Of a stretch of DNA of 64,000 nt, positions 49,374 to 58,967 are shown piece after piece. Each line of letters opens with the position of its first letter. The first letter of the stretch is position 1. This stretch comes from Chryseomonas sp014190935 (GTDB lineage Bacteria; Pseudomonadota; Gammaproteobacteria; Pseudomonadales; Pseudomonadaceae): NCBI RefSeq assembly GCF_014190935.1, contig NZ_JACHVV010000003.1, positions 372,001-436,000 on the forward strand, read 5' to 3'. The notes beneath the pieces are model-generated. The model did no database searches and was not told the origin of the DNA. It saw nothing but the letters and a program-made list of their open reading frames with translations. The position numbers were made by a program, and so were the translations under genes.

Positions 49374-50405
49374 TTAGGGGTTGCGCACCTTGTCCATGAT
49401 TTCCAGCTGGCGGGTGGCGGTCAGGATCAGGCCGTAGCTGATCTTGTCATAGGTGCGAAAGACCATCAGCAGGCCGGCGCGCTCGTCGGGGATCTTCACC
49501 AGCTCGCCGGTGATGCGATCGCGCACCGTCTCGCCGGTCTTGTTGACCGCCAGCACATTGCCTTCGGTCAGGCCATCGCGGCTGCCCTTGTTCAGGGTCA
49601 CCACATCGAACTGGCCGACCTGGGTGACGCCACGGGGCACGTCCAGAATCAGGCCGCTGATGTCACGTGCTGGCGCGCTGGGCATGAAGGTGGAATTCAC
49701 CAGCCGCTCCTCGGTGGGGAACAGGCGATCGCCCAGGCGCACTTCCTGGGTGGTGCGGGTCAGTCTCAGGGTGGCGATGTCGCCTTCCTGGGTAACCAGA
49801 TCGGCGCTGCCGATGAAGTCGCCGTTGATGCCGAGGAAGGCACCGGTCTTGGGATCGACATAGGTCTTGCCTTGGCGATAGATGCCATAGGCCGAGACAC
49901 CCGGCTGCAACTTGCCGCGCACATAGATGCGATCGCCGGCGCCGCTCACCACCCGCTCGGCGTTGCCGGCCACCACATAGGGCGCGGCCTGAAACTGTTC
50001 GGCCGAATCGATGGCGCGATTCTGCAGCAGGAAGCTGTTGACCGCTTCCAGCGGAATGGCCGGGATGGCTTCGGCGATGGGCGTGCTGCGTACCGTGGGC
50101 GACAGCTTGACCGTGCCGCGCGAGGCGCCGCGGTTGAGCTGCAGGCGCGGCTGGCCGTCGACGTAGCTCAGCACCAGGGTATCGCCGGGATAGATGAGAT
50201 GGGGATTCTTGATCTGCGGATTGGCCTGCCAGATCTCCGGCCACTCCCAGGGCTTGCTGAGGAATCTGGCGGAGATGTCCCAGAGGGTATCGCCGCGGAC
50301 CACGGTGTAGCTTTCCGGGTGATCCTGACGCAGGGTGACCGCTGCGTACGCCGACTGCAGGGCGCCCGCTGCAGCCAGCAGCAGGGCGAACAAAGATTTC
50401 CTCAT
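49374..50405 (-). CDS. LysM-domain exported protein
   Basis: A 343-residue protein with signal peptide MRKSLFALLLAAAGALQSAYA and one LysM domain near residues 32-80 (SYTVVRGDTLWDISARFLSKPWEWPEIWQANPQIKNPHLIYPGDTL), which binds peptidoglycan. The rest (about 90-343) is conserved only in this family and contains a region FDVVTLNKGSRDGLTEGNVLAV. The ATG at 50405 is chosen as the first with a signal peptide. It is first in LysM-dprA-tsaC, divergent from def across 231 bp, the standard Pseudomonas order. Confidence 0.92.
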   Translation of the reverse strand: MRKSLFALLLAAAGALQSAYAAVTLRQDHPESYTVVRGDTLWDISARFLSKPWEWPEIWQANPQIKNPHLIYPGDTLVLSYVDGQPRLQLNRGASRGTVKLSPTVRSTPIAEAIPAIPLEAVNSFLLQNRAIDSAEQFQAAPYVVAGNAERVVSGAGDRIYVRGKLQPGVSAYGIYRQGKTYVDPKTGAFLGINGDFIGSADLVTQEGDIATLRLTRTTQEVRLGDRLFPTEERLVNSTFMPSAPARDISGLILDVPRGVTQVGQFDVVTLNKGSRDGLTEGNVLAVNKTGETVRDRITGELVKIPDERAGLLMVFRTYDKISYGLILTATRQLEIMDKVRNP

Positions 50406-50636
50406 GCGTCGAATCCCTTTACACTCTTGGCCTTGAAGAACCGTCTTCACGCAAACGTCGGGGAATCGCCCCAGTCGTGCCCTGATCGCCATCTCTGTCG
50501 GCACTGGGCAGCGCAGGCGCTCATCCCCGTCGACCGACGTCATCCACCTTTCGGGACCAGCCCGAGCCGGGTGGAGACAACGCTGCGGCATCTTAGCAGC
50601 GCCCCTTGACTGTATTCCACAAGTGCCCTCAACGCC

Positions 50637-51143
50637 ATGGCGATCCTAGACATCCTCGAATTCCCCGATCCCCGCCTGCGCACCGTCGCCAAGCCCATCG
50701 ACACGGTGGACGACGCCCTGCGCCAGACCATCGACGACATGTTCGAGACCATGTACGAAGCGCCCGGCATCGGTCTGGCCGCCACCCAGGTCAATGTCCA
50801 TCGCCGCCTGGTGGTGATCGACGTCAGCGAAGACAAGAGCGAGCCCCTGGTCTTCATCAATCCCGAGGCTGAGCCGCTCACCCAGGAACTGGGCGAGTAC
50901 CAGGAAGGCTGCCTGTCGATCCCCGGTTTCTACGAAAAGGTCTGTCGCCCCGAGCGCGTCCGGGTGAAAGCCCTGGACCGTGACGGCAAGCCCTTCGAGC
51001 TGGAGTGCGACGGCCTGCTGGCGGTGTGCATCCAGCACGAGATCGATCACCTCGACGGCAAGCTGTTCGTCGACTACCTGTCGCCGCTCAAGCGCGATCG
51101 CATCAAGAAGAAGCTCGAAAAGCAGCAGCGCCACAAGGCCTGA
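50637..51143 (+). CDS. def: Peptide deformylase
   Basis: A 168-residue metalloenzyme removing the N-formyl group from new proteins. All three motifs are present: GIGLAATQV (about 44-52), EGCLSIPG with metal ligand Cys91, and HEIDH with ligands His133 and His137. It is followed 58 bases later by fmt, which adds the formyl group to initiator tRNA, and then rsmB; the trio is a conserved operon. Confidence 0.97.
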   Translation: MAILDILEFPDPRLRTVAKPIDTVDDALRQTIDDMFETMYEAPGIGLAATQVNVHRRLVVIDVSEDKSEPLVFINPEAEPLTQELGEYQEGCLSIPGFYEKVCRPERVRVKALDRDGKPFELECDGLLAVCIQHEIDHLDGKLFVDYLSPLKRDRIKKKLEKQQRHKA

Positions 51144-51201
51144 TCGCCCTGGCGGACGGCGTCATCGGCGTCCGCCGCTCGCCCTTTCCGCCAGGTCCGC
51201 C

Positions 51202-52146
51202 ATGTCCAGATCCCTTCGCCTCGTCTTCGCCGGAACCCCGGAATTCGCCGCCGTGCACCTGCAGGCGCTGATCGACGCCGGTTATCCCATCGCCGCTGTC
51301 TACACCCAGCCGGATCGCCCCGCCGGGCGTGGCCAGAAACTGGCCATGAGTCCGGTCAAGCAGCTGGCGCTGAGCCACGGCATCCCCGTGCAGCAGCCGC
51401 CGACCCTTCGCGATCCCGCCGCCCAGGCCACCCTGGCGGCGCTGGAGCCCGATCTGCTGGTGGTGGTGGCCTACGGCCTGATCCTGCCCCAGGTGGTGCT
51501 CGACATCCCGCGCCTAGGCTGCATAAACAGCCACGCCTCGCTGCTGCCGCGCTGGCGCGGCGCCGCGCCCATCCAGCGCGCCCTGGAGGCCGGCGATGCC
51601 GAATCCGGGGTCACCGTGATGCGCATGGAAGCCGGTCTGGATACCGGCCCCATGCTGAACAAGGTGACCACACCGCTGAGCGCCGACGACACTGGCGGCA
51701 GCCTGCACGATCGCCTGGCCAGCCTGGGCGCCGCCGCCGTGGTCCAGGTGCTGCCGGGTCTGGCCGAGGGCAGCCTGCCGGGCGAGGTGCAGGACGATGA
51801 CCTGGCCACTTATGCGCACAAGCTCAACAAGGACGAGGCCCGGCTAGACTGGGGCCATCCGGCGGTGGAGCTGGAGCGCCGTATCCGCGCCTTCGATCCC
51901 TGGCCGCTGTGCCACACCGCCCTGGCCGGCGAACCGCTCAAGGTCTGGGCCGCCGAACTGGCCGCAGGGCAGGGCGTTCCCGGCATGGTGCTGGATGCCG
52001 ATCGCCACGGTCTGCTGGTCGCCTGCGGTGAGGGCGCCCTGCGCCTGACCCGGCTGCAGCTGCCCGGTGGCAAGCCGCTGGGCTTCGCCGATCTATACAA
52101 CGCCCGTCGCGAGCGCTTCGCCCCCGGGCAGGTGCTGGGTCTATGA
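51202..52146 (+). CDS. fmt: Methionyl-tRNA formyltransferase
   Basis: A 314-residue enzyme that formylates Met-tRNA(fMet) with 10-formyl-tetrahydrofolate. The N-terminal domain begins LRLVFAGTPEFAAVHLQAL, with the catalytic region NSHASLLPRWRGAAPIQRAL (Asn/His/Asp site) and GVTVMRMEAGLDTGPML; a C-terminal OB-like domain follows (about 210-314). The ATG at 51202 has CAGG ahead. Its stop overlaps the rsmB start by four bases (ATGA). Confidence 0.97.
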   Translation: MSRSLRLVFAGTPEFAAVHLQALIDAGYPIAAVYTQPDRPAGRGQKLAMSPVKQLALSHGIPVQQPPTLRDPAAQATLAALEPDLLVVVAYGLILPQVVLDIPRLGCINSHASLLPRWRGAAPIQRALEAGDAESGVTVMRMEAGLDTGPMLNKVTTPLSADDTGGSLHDRLASLGAAAVVQVLPGLAEGSLPGEVQDDDLATYAHKLNKDEARLDWGHPAVELERRIRAFDPWPLCHTALAGEPLKVWAAELAAGQGVPGMVLDADRHGLLVACGEGALRLTRLQLPGGKPLGFADLYNARRERFAPGQVLGL

Positions 52147-53444
52147 ATCCGCGCCTGGCGGCCACCCGCGCCCTGGCGGCGGTTCTTGCCGGCCGCGCCT
52201 CCCTCGGCAGCAGCCTGCCCGAGCAACTGGTCAAGGTCGATCCGCGTGACCGCGCCCTGGCCCAGGATCTGGCCTTCGGCACCGCCCGCTGGCAGCCGCG
52301 CCTGTCGCTGCTGGCGGAAAAGCTCATGGATAAACCCTTCAAGGCCGGCGACCGCGACCTCGAAGCCCTGCTGCTGATCGGTCTATACCAGCTGTTCCAT
52401 ACCCGCATCCCGGCCCATGCCGCCATCGGTGAGACGGTGGGCTGCGTCGACAAGCTGAAGAAATCCTCGGCCAAGGGCCTGCTCAACGCCGTGCTGCGCC
52501 GCGCCCAGCGCGAATACGACAGCCTGCTGCCGGCCCTGGAGCATGATCCCGCCGCGCGCCTGGCCCACCCACGCTGGCTACAGAAAGCCCTCAAGGCGCG
52601 CTGGCCGGAGCAGTGGGAGGCCATCGCCACGGCCAACAACCTGCACCCGCCACTGATCCTCAGGGTCAATCGCCGTCAGGGCAGTCGCGACGGCTATCTG
52701 GCCGAGCTGGCCGCCGCCGGCATCCAGGCCGTGCCCTGCGCCTTCAGCGCCGATGGCATCCGCCTGCTGCAGCCCCAGGACGTCACCGCGCTGCCGGGCT
52801 TTGCCGCGGGGCGTCTCAGCGTGCAGGACGAAGCCGCCCAGCTGGCGGCCGAACTCCTGGAGCTGGCGCCCGGCCAGCGGGTGCTGGACGCCTGCGCCGC
52901 GCCCGGTGGCAAGACCTGCCACCTGCTGGAACGTGAACCGGCGCTGGCCGAGGTGGTGGCGCTGGACGCCGATGTCGGCCGCCTGGAGCGGGTCGAGCAA
53001 AATCTGGCCCGCCTGGGCCTCATCGCCCGCACCCTGGCCGCCGACGGCCGCGCCGTGGCCGACTGGTGGGACGGCACGCCCTTCCAGCGCATCCTGCTGG
53101 ACGCCCCCTGCAGCGCCACCGGGGTGATCCGCCGCCATCCGGACATCAAGCTGACCCGCCAGGTCAGCGACATCGCGCCCCTGGTGCAGTTGCAGGGCGA
53201 ATTGCTGGACGCCCTCTGGCCGACGCTGGAGGTGGGCGGCATCCTGGTCTATGCCACCTGTTCGGTGCTACCGGAAGAAAACAGCGACAACCTCGCCGCC
53301 TTTCTCGCCCGCACCCCGGGCGCCCGCGAACTGGACATCCCCGCCCCCTGGGGCCTCGTCCAGCCCCATGGCCGCCAGCTCCTGCCGCAGCCCGACGGCC
53401 ACGACGGCTTCTATTACTGCAAGCTGATCAAGATCGCCAAGTAG
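52143..53444 (+). CDS. rsmB: 16S rRNA (cytosine967-C5)-methyltransferase
   Basis: A 433-residue RNA methyltransferase. An N-terminal NusB-like helical domain spans about 1-140; the SAM-dependent domain follows with motif I VLDACAAPGGKTCHLLE, motif IV LDAPCSATGVIRRHPD and motif VI YATCSVLPEEN. The two catalytic cysteines (in PCSATG and ATCS) are present. It is the third gene of def-fmt-rsmB. In P. aeruginosa trkA comes next; here a small TPR gene follows within 10 bases. Confidence 0.96.
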   Translation: MNPRLAATRALAAVLAGRASLGSSLPEQLVKVDPRDRALAQDLAFGTARWQPRLSLLAEKLMDKPFKAGDRDLEALLLIGLYQLFHTRIPAHAAIGETVGCVDKLKKSSAKGLLNAVLRRAQREYDSLLPALEHDPAARLAHPRWLQKALKARWPEQWEAIATANNLHPPLILRVNRRQGSRDGYLAELAAAGIQAVPCAFSADGIRLLQPQDVTALPGFAAGRLSVQDEAAQLAAELLELAPGQRVLDACAAPGGKTCHLLEREPALAEVVALDADVGRLERVEQNLARLGLIARTLAADGRAVADWWDGTPFQRILLDAPCSATGVIRRHPDIKLTRQVSDIAPLVQLQGELLDALWPTLEVGGILVYATCSVLPEENSDNLAAFLARTPGARELDIPAPWGLVQPHGRQLLPQPDGHDGFYYCKLIKIAK

Positions 53445-53454
53445 GAGTCCCGCC

Positions 53455-53772
53455 ATGCTCGAATCCCTGGAGAAGATGCTCGCCCGCGGCCAGGACAACG
53501 CCCTGCTCAGATTCGGTCTGGGCAAGGGTTATCTGGATGCAGGGGAGCCCGCGCGGGCGATCGAGCACCTGGCGCGCTGCGTCGAATTCGATCCGGCCTA
53601 TTCGGCGGCCTGGAAGCTGCTGGGCAAGGCCCATGAGGGAAGTGGCGACGTGGCCAGCGCCGAGGCGGCCTGGATCCAGGGCCTGCAGGCGGCGCAGGCC
53701 AGGGGCGACAAGCAGGCGGAAAAGGAGATGACGGTGTTTCTCAAGCGCCTGGCGCGCCGCGCTCAGTCCTGA
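53455..53772 (+). CDS. Small tetratricopeptide-repeat protein
   Basis: A 105-residue protein with about two TPR units: NALLRFGLGKGYLDAGEPARAIEHLARCVEFDP and SAAWKLLGKAHEGSGDVASAEAAWIQGLQAAQ, then a basic C-terminal helix (KRLARRAQS). It should act as a protein-binding adaptor; partners unknown. AGGAG precedes the ATG at 53455. Its last 10 bases overlap the end of the convergent PilZ gene. Confidence 0.87.
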   Translation: MLESLEKMLARGQDNALLRFGLGKGYLDAGEPARAIEHLARCVEFDPAYSAAWKLLGKAHEGSGDVASAEAAWIQGLQAAQARGDKQAEKEMTVFLKRLARRAQS

Positions 53773-54035
53773 TCGCGCAGGAACCTGAGCCCCGCGCCGT
53801 CACCGTCGGTGCGCATGACTTCCATGGTCACCTTGGGCGCTTCGATCGGCAGGTCGAGCACCTGGCCGACCACGCGGGTGCCCTGCGGCAGCCGGGTCAG
53901 CTCGGGATGCACCACATAGACGCCGCCATCGGACAGGTCGCGGGTCTCGCCGACGATCTCGCCATCCGGATAGGCGATCCATAGCCGGCACTTGAGCGGG
54001 GTACGGGTATGCTGGCGCTGATCGCGCGAATTCAT
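53763..54035 (-). CDS. PilZ-domain protein, putative c-di-GMP receptor
   Basis: A 90-residue stand-alone PilZ domain. The c-di-GMP motifs are present: a basic RQHTR box (residues 7-11, RXXXR) and DLSDGGVYV (33-41, matching (D/N)XSXXGXXV). So it could bind cyclic di-GMP and pass the signal to a partner by contact. A similar small PilZ protein lies in the same origin-proximal area of P. aeruginosa. The 168-bp space upstream holds no gene. Confidence 0.9.
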   Translation of the reverse strand: MNSRDQRQHTRTPLKCRLWIAYPDGEIVGETRDLSDGGVYVVHPELTRLPQGTRVVGQVLDLPIEAPKVTMEVMRTDGDGAGLRFLRDQD

Positions 54036-54203
54036 CGCCTGACTCCCTGGCTTAGGCGCTCCCTTGAGGTCCTGGCAGCTTCCGGCAAAGCCCTGCGCCT
54101 GTCAGCCACGCACCGACCGAACGGTGCTGGCGAAGCGCCGAGCGATAGGTCATGGGACCACCACCTGCCCCTCGGCGCCCGGGCCGAACCCGGGCGCTAG
54201 ACC

Positions 54204-55091
54204 TCAGTACCACTTCTCCTCGCCATCCGGGCGATTCTTGAACCTCTTCATGCTCCACATGTACTGGGTCGGATAGCGCCGCACGTAGCCGGCCAGCACC
54301 TCGCTCATGGCCGCCACCGAGACCTCCGGATCCGGGTCGTACATGGCCGGCGGTGCGGCTTCCAGGATCACCTTGTAGCCGCTGCCGTCTTCCAGGCGCA
54401 CGGCATGGAAGAACACCCCGCGGGCCTTGCCGCGGGCCAGCAGCGAGGGCACGAACTTGCTGGTCAGGGCGGTGGTGCCGAGGAAGGGTACGAAGAGGCC
54501 GGCGCTGCGACTCGGCTCGGGATCGGCCGGGATACCCACGGCGCCGCCGCGACGGACTTCCTTGATCACGCTGATGATGCCTTCCGGGGTGGAGGGCGCC
54601 ACGCGATTGCCCAGCTGCACCCGCTGGCGTTTGAGCAGGTCGTCTACCGCCTTCAGCTTGGGCGGCCGGTAGAAGATGATCGGCTTGGCGTGGGAGCAGT
54701 AGAAGTGGTTGAGCAACTCCCAGTTGCCCAGGTGACTGGTGATGCCCACCACGCCATCGCCGGAAGCCAGGGCCTCCTGCAGGACGTCCATGCCTTCTAC
54801 TTCGCGCACCAGACGCAGCGAACGCTGCGGCGACCAGATCCAGGCGCAGGCGCTTTCGGTCAGGGTCTTGCCGATGCCGCGCAGGCACTCGCGCGACAGT
54901 CGCTCCAGACCGGCGGCATCGAGTTCGGGAAAACAGTGGGCGAGGTTGATGCGGGTGACCTTGCTGGCGCGGGTCGGCAGCTTCCACATGCACCAGCCGA
55001 TGAATCCACCCAGGCGCTGGACCAGCGGCCAGGGCAGCAGGGCGAAAAGGCGCAGGAAGGCGATCATCAGCGCGCCTTTGAATCTTTCCAA
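54204..55091 (-). CDS. Lipid A late acyltransferase, LpxL/HtrB family
   Basis: A 295-residue inner-membrane-associated acyltransferase that transfers a secondary acyl chain to lipid A. The HX4E catalytic motif is HLGNWE (in ITSHLGNWELLNHFY, near residue 120), followed by a conserved Asp/Pro region (GIPADPEPSRSAGLFVPFLG) and YMWSMKRFKNRP at the C-terminus. A hydrophobic N-terminal helix (ALMIAFLRLFALLPWPLVQ) anchors it. The start is a TTG at 55091 with AGGAG eight bases upstream. Which acyl chain and position it serves cannot be told. Confidence 0.9.
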   Translation of the reverse strand: MERFKGALMIAFLRLFALLPWPLVQRLGGFIGWCMWKLPTRASKVTRINLAHCFPELDAAGLERLSRECLRGIGKTLTESACAWIWSPQRSLRLVREVEGMDVLQEALASGDGVVGITSHLGNWELLNHFYCSHAKPIIFYRPPKLKAVDDLLKRQRVQLGNRVAPSTPEGIISVIKEVRRGGAVGIPADPEPSRSAGLFVPFLGTTALTSKFVPSLLARGKARGVFFHAVRLEDGSGYKVILEAAPPAMYDPDPEVSVAAMSEVLAGYVRRYPTQYMWSMKRFKNRPDGEEKWY

Positions 55092-55181
55092 AAGAGGGGC
55101 TCCTGTCTGAATGCCCAGACAGTTTACCGTCTACAAGTCCCGGAAACGTTAAGAAAGCGTAAGGTTCACGCCAACTGGCGC

Positions 55182-55766
55182 CTATACATTCGACTTTTCC
55201 TGCAGTTCTGCCGACGAAGACGCCAATTCGGCATGGCGGTCGCAATCGAGGGTGTGGTCCATCACCAGGCTCATGGCCTGCATAAAGGCATAGCAGATGG
55301 TTGGACCGGCAAAGGTGAAACCGGCCCGCTTGAGCGCCTTGCTCATGGCCTCGGCTTCTGGGGTGATCGCCGGCACCTCCTGGCGATCGCGAAAGTGATT
55401 GATCCTGGGCGCGCCGCCGACAAAGGACCACAGCCAGCCGGCAGGGTCTTCGAGGCGCAGCCAGGCCTGGGCATTCTGACGAGCGGCGCGCAGCTTGGCG
55501 CCATTGCGGATGATGCCCGGGTCCTGCATCAGCACCTCGATCTCGGCATCGCTCAGCTGCGCCAGGCGCGCGGGATCGAAACCATGCAGCACCTGACGAT
55601 AGCGCTCGCGTTTCTTCAGCACGGTGATCCACGACAGTCCGGCCTGGAAGCCTTCCAGCAAGAGGAATTCGAAGAGTACCGCCGGATCGCGCTGGGGCAC
55701 GCCCCATTCGTGGTCGTGATACTCGATGTACAGCGGATCGGCGGTGCACCAGAAGCAACGCGGCAT
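55182..55766 (-). CDS. tag: DNA-3-methyladenine glycosylase I
   Basis: A 194-residue repair glycosylase that removes 3-methyladenine. It shows RCFWC, EYHDHEWGVP, LLEGFQAGLSWITVLKKRE (catalytic Glu region), and the zinc ligands Cys4, His17 and C-terminal HTLDC (His/Cys spaced as in E. coli Tag). The start at 55766 is the family-like MPRCFWC; the longer frame overlaps the glyQ promoter. It is divergent from glyQ, as in other Pseudomonas. Confidence 0.95.
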   Translation of the reverse strand: MPRCFWCTADPLYIEYHDHEWGVPQRDPAVLFEFLLLEGFQAGLSWITVLKKRERYRQVLHGFDPARLAQLSDAEIEVLMQDPGIIRNGAKLRAARQNAQAWLRLEDPAGWLWSFVGGAPRINHFRDRQEVPAITPEAEAMSKALKRAGFTFAGPTICYAFMQAMSLVMDHTLDCDRHAELASSSAELQEKSNV

Positions 55767-55941
55767 GGTGAAGGCTCGGTCGAGAAGGGAAGGCCTCACC
55801 TTAGCGCAATTGCCCGCCAGCGGAGACAGCCCGTCCGGACAACCCGGCCAGCCGCCCGGCCGCGACACGAGTCCCATGCGGGCGACGACGGCTTTCGGCT
55901 ATACTCTCCGGCTTTTCGTCGCAGCCGAACGGGTATTTTTC

Positions 55942-56907
55942 GTGAGCCAGTCCAAGCCCACCGTGCGCACCTTCCAAGACTTGATCCTGGCCTTGCAGCA
56001 ATACTGGGCCGAGCAGGGCTGCGTGGTACTCCAGCCCTATGACATGGAAGTCGGCGCCGGTACCTTCCACACCGCCACCTTCCTGCGCGCCATCGGTCCC
56101 GAGACCTGGAACGCCGCCTATGTGCAGCCCAGCCGCCGCCCCACCGACGGCCGCTACGGCGAGAATCCCAATCGCCTGCAGCACTACTACCAGTTCCAGG
56201 TGGTCCTCAAGCCCAACCCGGACAACTTCCAGGAGCTCTACCTGGGCTCCCTGGCCGCCATCGGCCTGGATCCGCTGGTGCACGACGTGCGCTTCGTCGA
56301 GGACAACTGGGAATCGCCCACCCTGGGCGCCTGGGGTCTCGGCTGGGAAGTCTGGCTCAACGGCATGGAAGTCACCCAGTTCACCTACTTCCAGCAGGCG
56401 GGCGGTATCGAGTGCTACCCGGTGACCGGCGAGATCACCTATGGCCTGGAGCGTCTGGCCATGTACCTGCAGGGCGTGGATTCGGTCTATGACCTGATCT
56501 GGGCCGACGGCCCCTTCGGCACCGTGACCTACGGCGACGTCTTCCACCAGAACGAGGTGGAGCAGAGTACCTACAACTTCGAGCACGCCAATGTGCCCAA
56601 GCTGTTCGAACTGTTCGACTTCTACGAGTCCGAGGCCAATCGCCTGATCGCCCTGGACCTGCCGCTGCCCACCTACGAGATGGTGCTCAAGGCCTCCCAC
56701 ACCTTCAACCTGCTGGACGCCCGCCGGGCCATCTCGGTGACCGAGCGCCAGCGCTACATCCTGCGCGTGCGCACCCTGGCGCGCAGCGTCGCCCAGGGCT
56801 ACTTCAAGGCCCGGGCCCGGCTGGGCTTTCCCCTGGCCAGCCCCGCGCTGCGTGACGAGGTCCTGGGTCGCGACGATGTCCAGGCGCTGCTCAAGGAGGG
56901 CGAATGA
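55942..56907 (+). CDS. glyQ: Glycyl-tRNA synthetase alpha subunit
   Basis: A 321-residue class II synthetase alpha chain. Motifs seen are TFQDLILALQQYWAEQGCVVLQPYDMEVGAGTFH, motif 2-like YVQPSRRPTDGRYGENPNRLQHYYQFQV, and GLGWEVWLNGMEVTQFTYFQQ. It starts with GTG at 55942 (VSQSKPTVRTFQDL). Its stop overlaps the start of glyS, so alpha and beta chains are made together for the alpha2beta2 enzyme. Confidence 0.97.
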   Translation: MSQSKPTVRTFQDLILALQQYWAEQGCVVLQPYDMEVGAGTFHTATFLRAIGPETWNAAYVQPSRRPTDGRYGENPNRLQHYYQFQVVLKPNPDNFQELYLGSLAAIGLDPLVHDVRFVEDNWESPTLGAWGLGWEVWLNGMEVTQFTYFQQAGGIECYPVTGEITYGLERLAMYLQGVDSVYDLIWADGPFGTVTYGDVFHQNEVEQSTYNFEHANVPKLFELFDFYESEANRLIALDLPLPTYEMVLKASHTFNLLDARRAISVTERQRYILRVRTLARSVAQGYFKARARLGFPLASPALRDEVLGRDDVQALLKEGE

Positions 56908-58964
56908 TGAGCACCACTCTGGATTTCCTGGTCGAACTAGGTACCGAAGAACTGCCGCCCAAGGCGCTCAAGACCCTGGGCGACAGCTTTCTCGCCGGTA
57001 TCGAGAAGGGCCTCAAGCAGGCCGGTCTCGGCTATGCCAGCGCCCGTGCCTATGCCGCCCCGCGCCGGCTGGCCGTACTGGTCGAAGCCCTGCAGACCCA
57101 GCAGCCCGAGCGTAGCGTCAATCTGGACGGCCCGCCGATCCAGGCCGCCTTCGGCACCGATGGCCAGCCGACCCAGGCGGCCCTGGGCTTCGCCCGCAAG
57201 TGTGGCGTCGACATCAGCGCCATCGATCGCAGCGGCCCCAAGCTGAGATTCTCCCAGAGCATTCCCGGCCAGCCGGCCGCCAGCCTGCTGCCCGGCATCG
57301 TCGAAGCCTCCCTGGCCGAGCTGCCGATTCCCAAGCGCATGCGCTGGGCCGCCCGCCGCGAGGAATTCGTGCGGCCGACCCAGTGGCTGGTGATGCTGCT
57401 CGGTGACGAGGTGATCGACTGCGAGATCCTGACCCGCCGCGCCGGACGCGACTCCCGTGGCCATCGCTTCCATCATCCCGATGCCGTGCGCATCAGCGCG
57501 CCGGCCCACTACGCCGCCGACCTGCGCGCCGCCCACGTGCTGGCCGACTTCGCCGAGCGGCGCCAGCTGATCGAATCCCGCGTGGCCGAACTGGCCGCGG
57601 CGGAGCAGGGCCGCGCCGTGGTGCCGCCCGCGCTGCTGGACGAGGTGACCGCCCTGGTGGAATGGCCGGTGCCGCTGGTCTGCGCCTTCGAGGAACGCTT
57701 CCTCGAGGTGCCCCAGGAAGCCCTGATCACCACCATGCAGGACAACCAGAAGTACTTCTGCCTGCTGGACGCCCAGGGCAAGCTCCTGCCGCGTTTCATC
57801 ACCGTGGCCAACCTGGAGAGCAAGGATCCGGCGCAGATCGTCAGCGGCAACGAGAAGGTGGTCCGCCCCCGTCTCACCGATGCCGAATTCTTCTTCAAGC
57901 AGGACCAGAAGCAGCCGCTAGAAAGCTTCAACGAGCGCCTCAAGAACGTGGTCTTCCAGGCCCAGCTCGGCACCGTCTACGACAAGGCCCAGCGCGTCGC
58001 CGCCCTGGCCGCCTCCATCGCCGAACGCATCGGCGGTGATGCCGAGCGCGCCCACCGTGCCGGCGTCCTCGCCAAGTGCGACCTGGCCACCGAGATGGTC
58101 GGCGAATTTCCCGAGATGCAGGGTATCGCCGGCTACTACTACGCCAAAAAGGGCGGCGAGGCCGAAGACGTGGCCCTGGCGCTCAACGAGCAGTACATGC
58201 CGCGCGGCGCTGGCGCCGAGCTGCCGCAGACCCTGACCGGTGCCGCCGTGGCCCTGGCCGACAAGCTCGACACCCTGGTCGGCATCTTCGGCATCGGCAT
58301 GCTGCCCACCGGTAGCAAGGATCCCTTCGCCCTGCGCCGTCAGGCCCTGGGCGTGCTGCGCATCCTCATCGAGAAGGGCCTGGAGCTGGATCTGCCGGCG
58401 GCCGTCGCCTTCGCCATCGCCGGCTACGGCGAGCGGGTCAAGGCCGCAGGACTGCAGGAGCAGGTGCTGGACTTCGTCTTCGACCGCCTGCGGGCCCGCT
58501 ACGAGGACGAAGGCGTCGACACCGCGGCCTACCTGGCGGTACGCGCCCTGCGTCCGGCTTCGGCGCTGGACTTCGATCAGCGCGTCCAGGCCGTGCAGGC
58601 CTTCCGTCGCCTGCCCGAGGCCGAAGCCCTGGCCGCCGCCAACAAGCGCGTCTCCAACCTGCTCGGCAAGTTCGAGGGCACGGTCGCCACCCAGGCCGAC
58701 CCCGCGCTGTTCGAAACCGAGGCCGAGCGCACCCTGGCCGCGGCGATCGCCGCGGCCGAGCGGGATGCCGCGCCCCTGGCCGAAGCCCGTCGTTATCGCG
58801 AAGCCCTGGAGCGCCTGGCCAGCCTGCGCGCCCCGGTGGATGCCTTCTTCGACGAGGTGCTGGTCAATGCCGAGGACGAGCGCGTCCGCGCCAACCGCTA
58901 TGCGCTGCTCGCCCACCTGCGTGGCCTGTTCCTGGGCATCGCCGACATCTCGGTGCTGGGCTAG
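56904..58964 (+). CDS. glyS: Glycyl-tRNA synthetase beta subunit
   Basis: A 686-residue beta chain that binds tRNA(Gly) and supports the alpha subunit. It begins TLDFLVELGTEELPPKAL, carries an HD-like region (GGDAERAHRAGVLAKCDLATEMVGEFPEMQGIAG), GSKDPFALRRQALGVLRI and a C-terminal anticodon-binding domain. Two tandem ATGs at 56904/56907 follow GGAGG; either could be used. It is followed four bases later by gmhB in glyQ-glyS-gmhB-plsC. Confidence 0.97.
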   Translation: MMSTTLDFLVELGTEELPPKALKTLGDSFLAGIEKGLKQAGLGYASARAYAAPRRLAVLVEALQTQQPERSVNLDGPPIQAAFGTDGQPTQAALGFARKCGVDISAIDRSGPKLRFSQSIPGQPAASLLPGIVEASLAELPIPKRMRWAARREEFVRPTQWLVMLLGDEVIDCEILTRRAGRDSRGHRFHHPDAVRISAPAHYAADLRAAHVLADFAERRQLIESRVAELAAAEQGRAVVPPALLDEVTALVEWPVPLVCAFEERFLEVPQEALITTMQDNQKYFCLLDAQGKLLPRFITVANLESKDPAQIVSGNEKVVRPRLTDAEFFFKQDQKQPLESFNERLKNVVFQAQLGTVYDKAQRVAALAASIAERIGGDAERAHRAGVLAKCDLATEMVGEFPEMQGIAGYYYAKKGGEAEDVALALNEQYMPRGAGAELPQTLTGAAVALADKLDTLVGIFGIGMLPTGSKDPFALRRQALGVLRILIEKGLELDLPAAVAFAIAGYGERVKAAGLQEQVLDFVFDRLRARYEDEGVDTAAYLAVRALRPASALDFDQRVQAVQAFRRLPEAEALAAANKRVSNLLGKFEGTVATQADPALFETEAERTLAAAIAAAERDAAPLAEARRYREALERLASLRAPVDAFFDEVLVNAEDERVRANRYALLAHLRGLFLGIADISVLG

Positions 58965-58967
58965 GGC

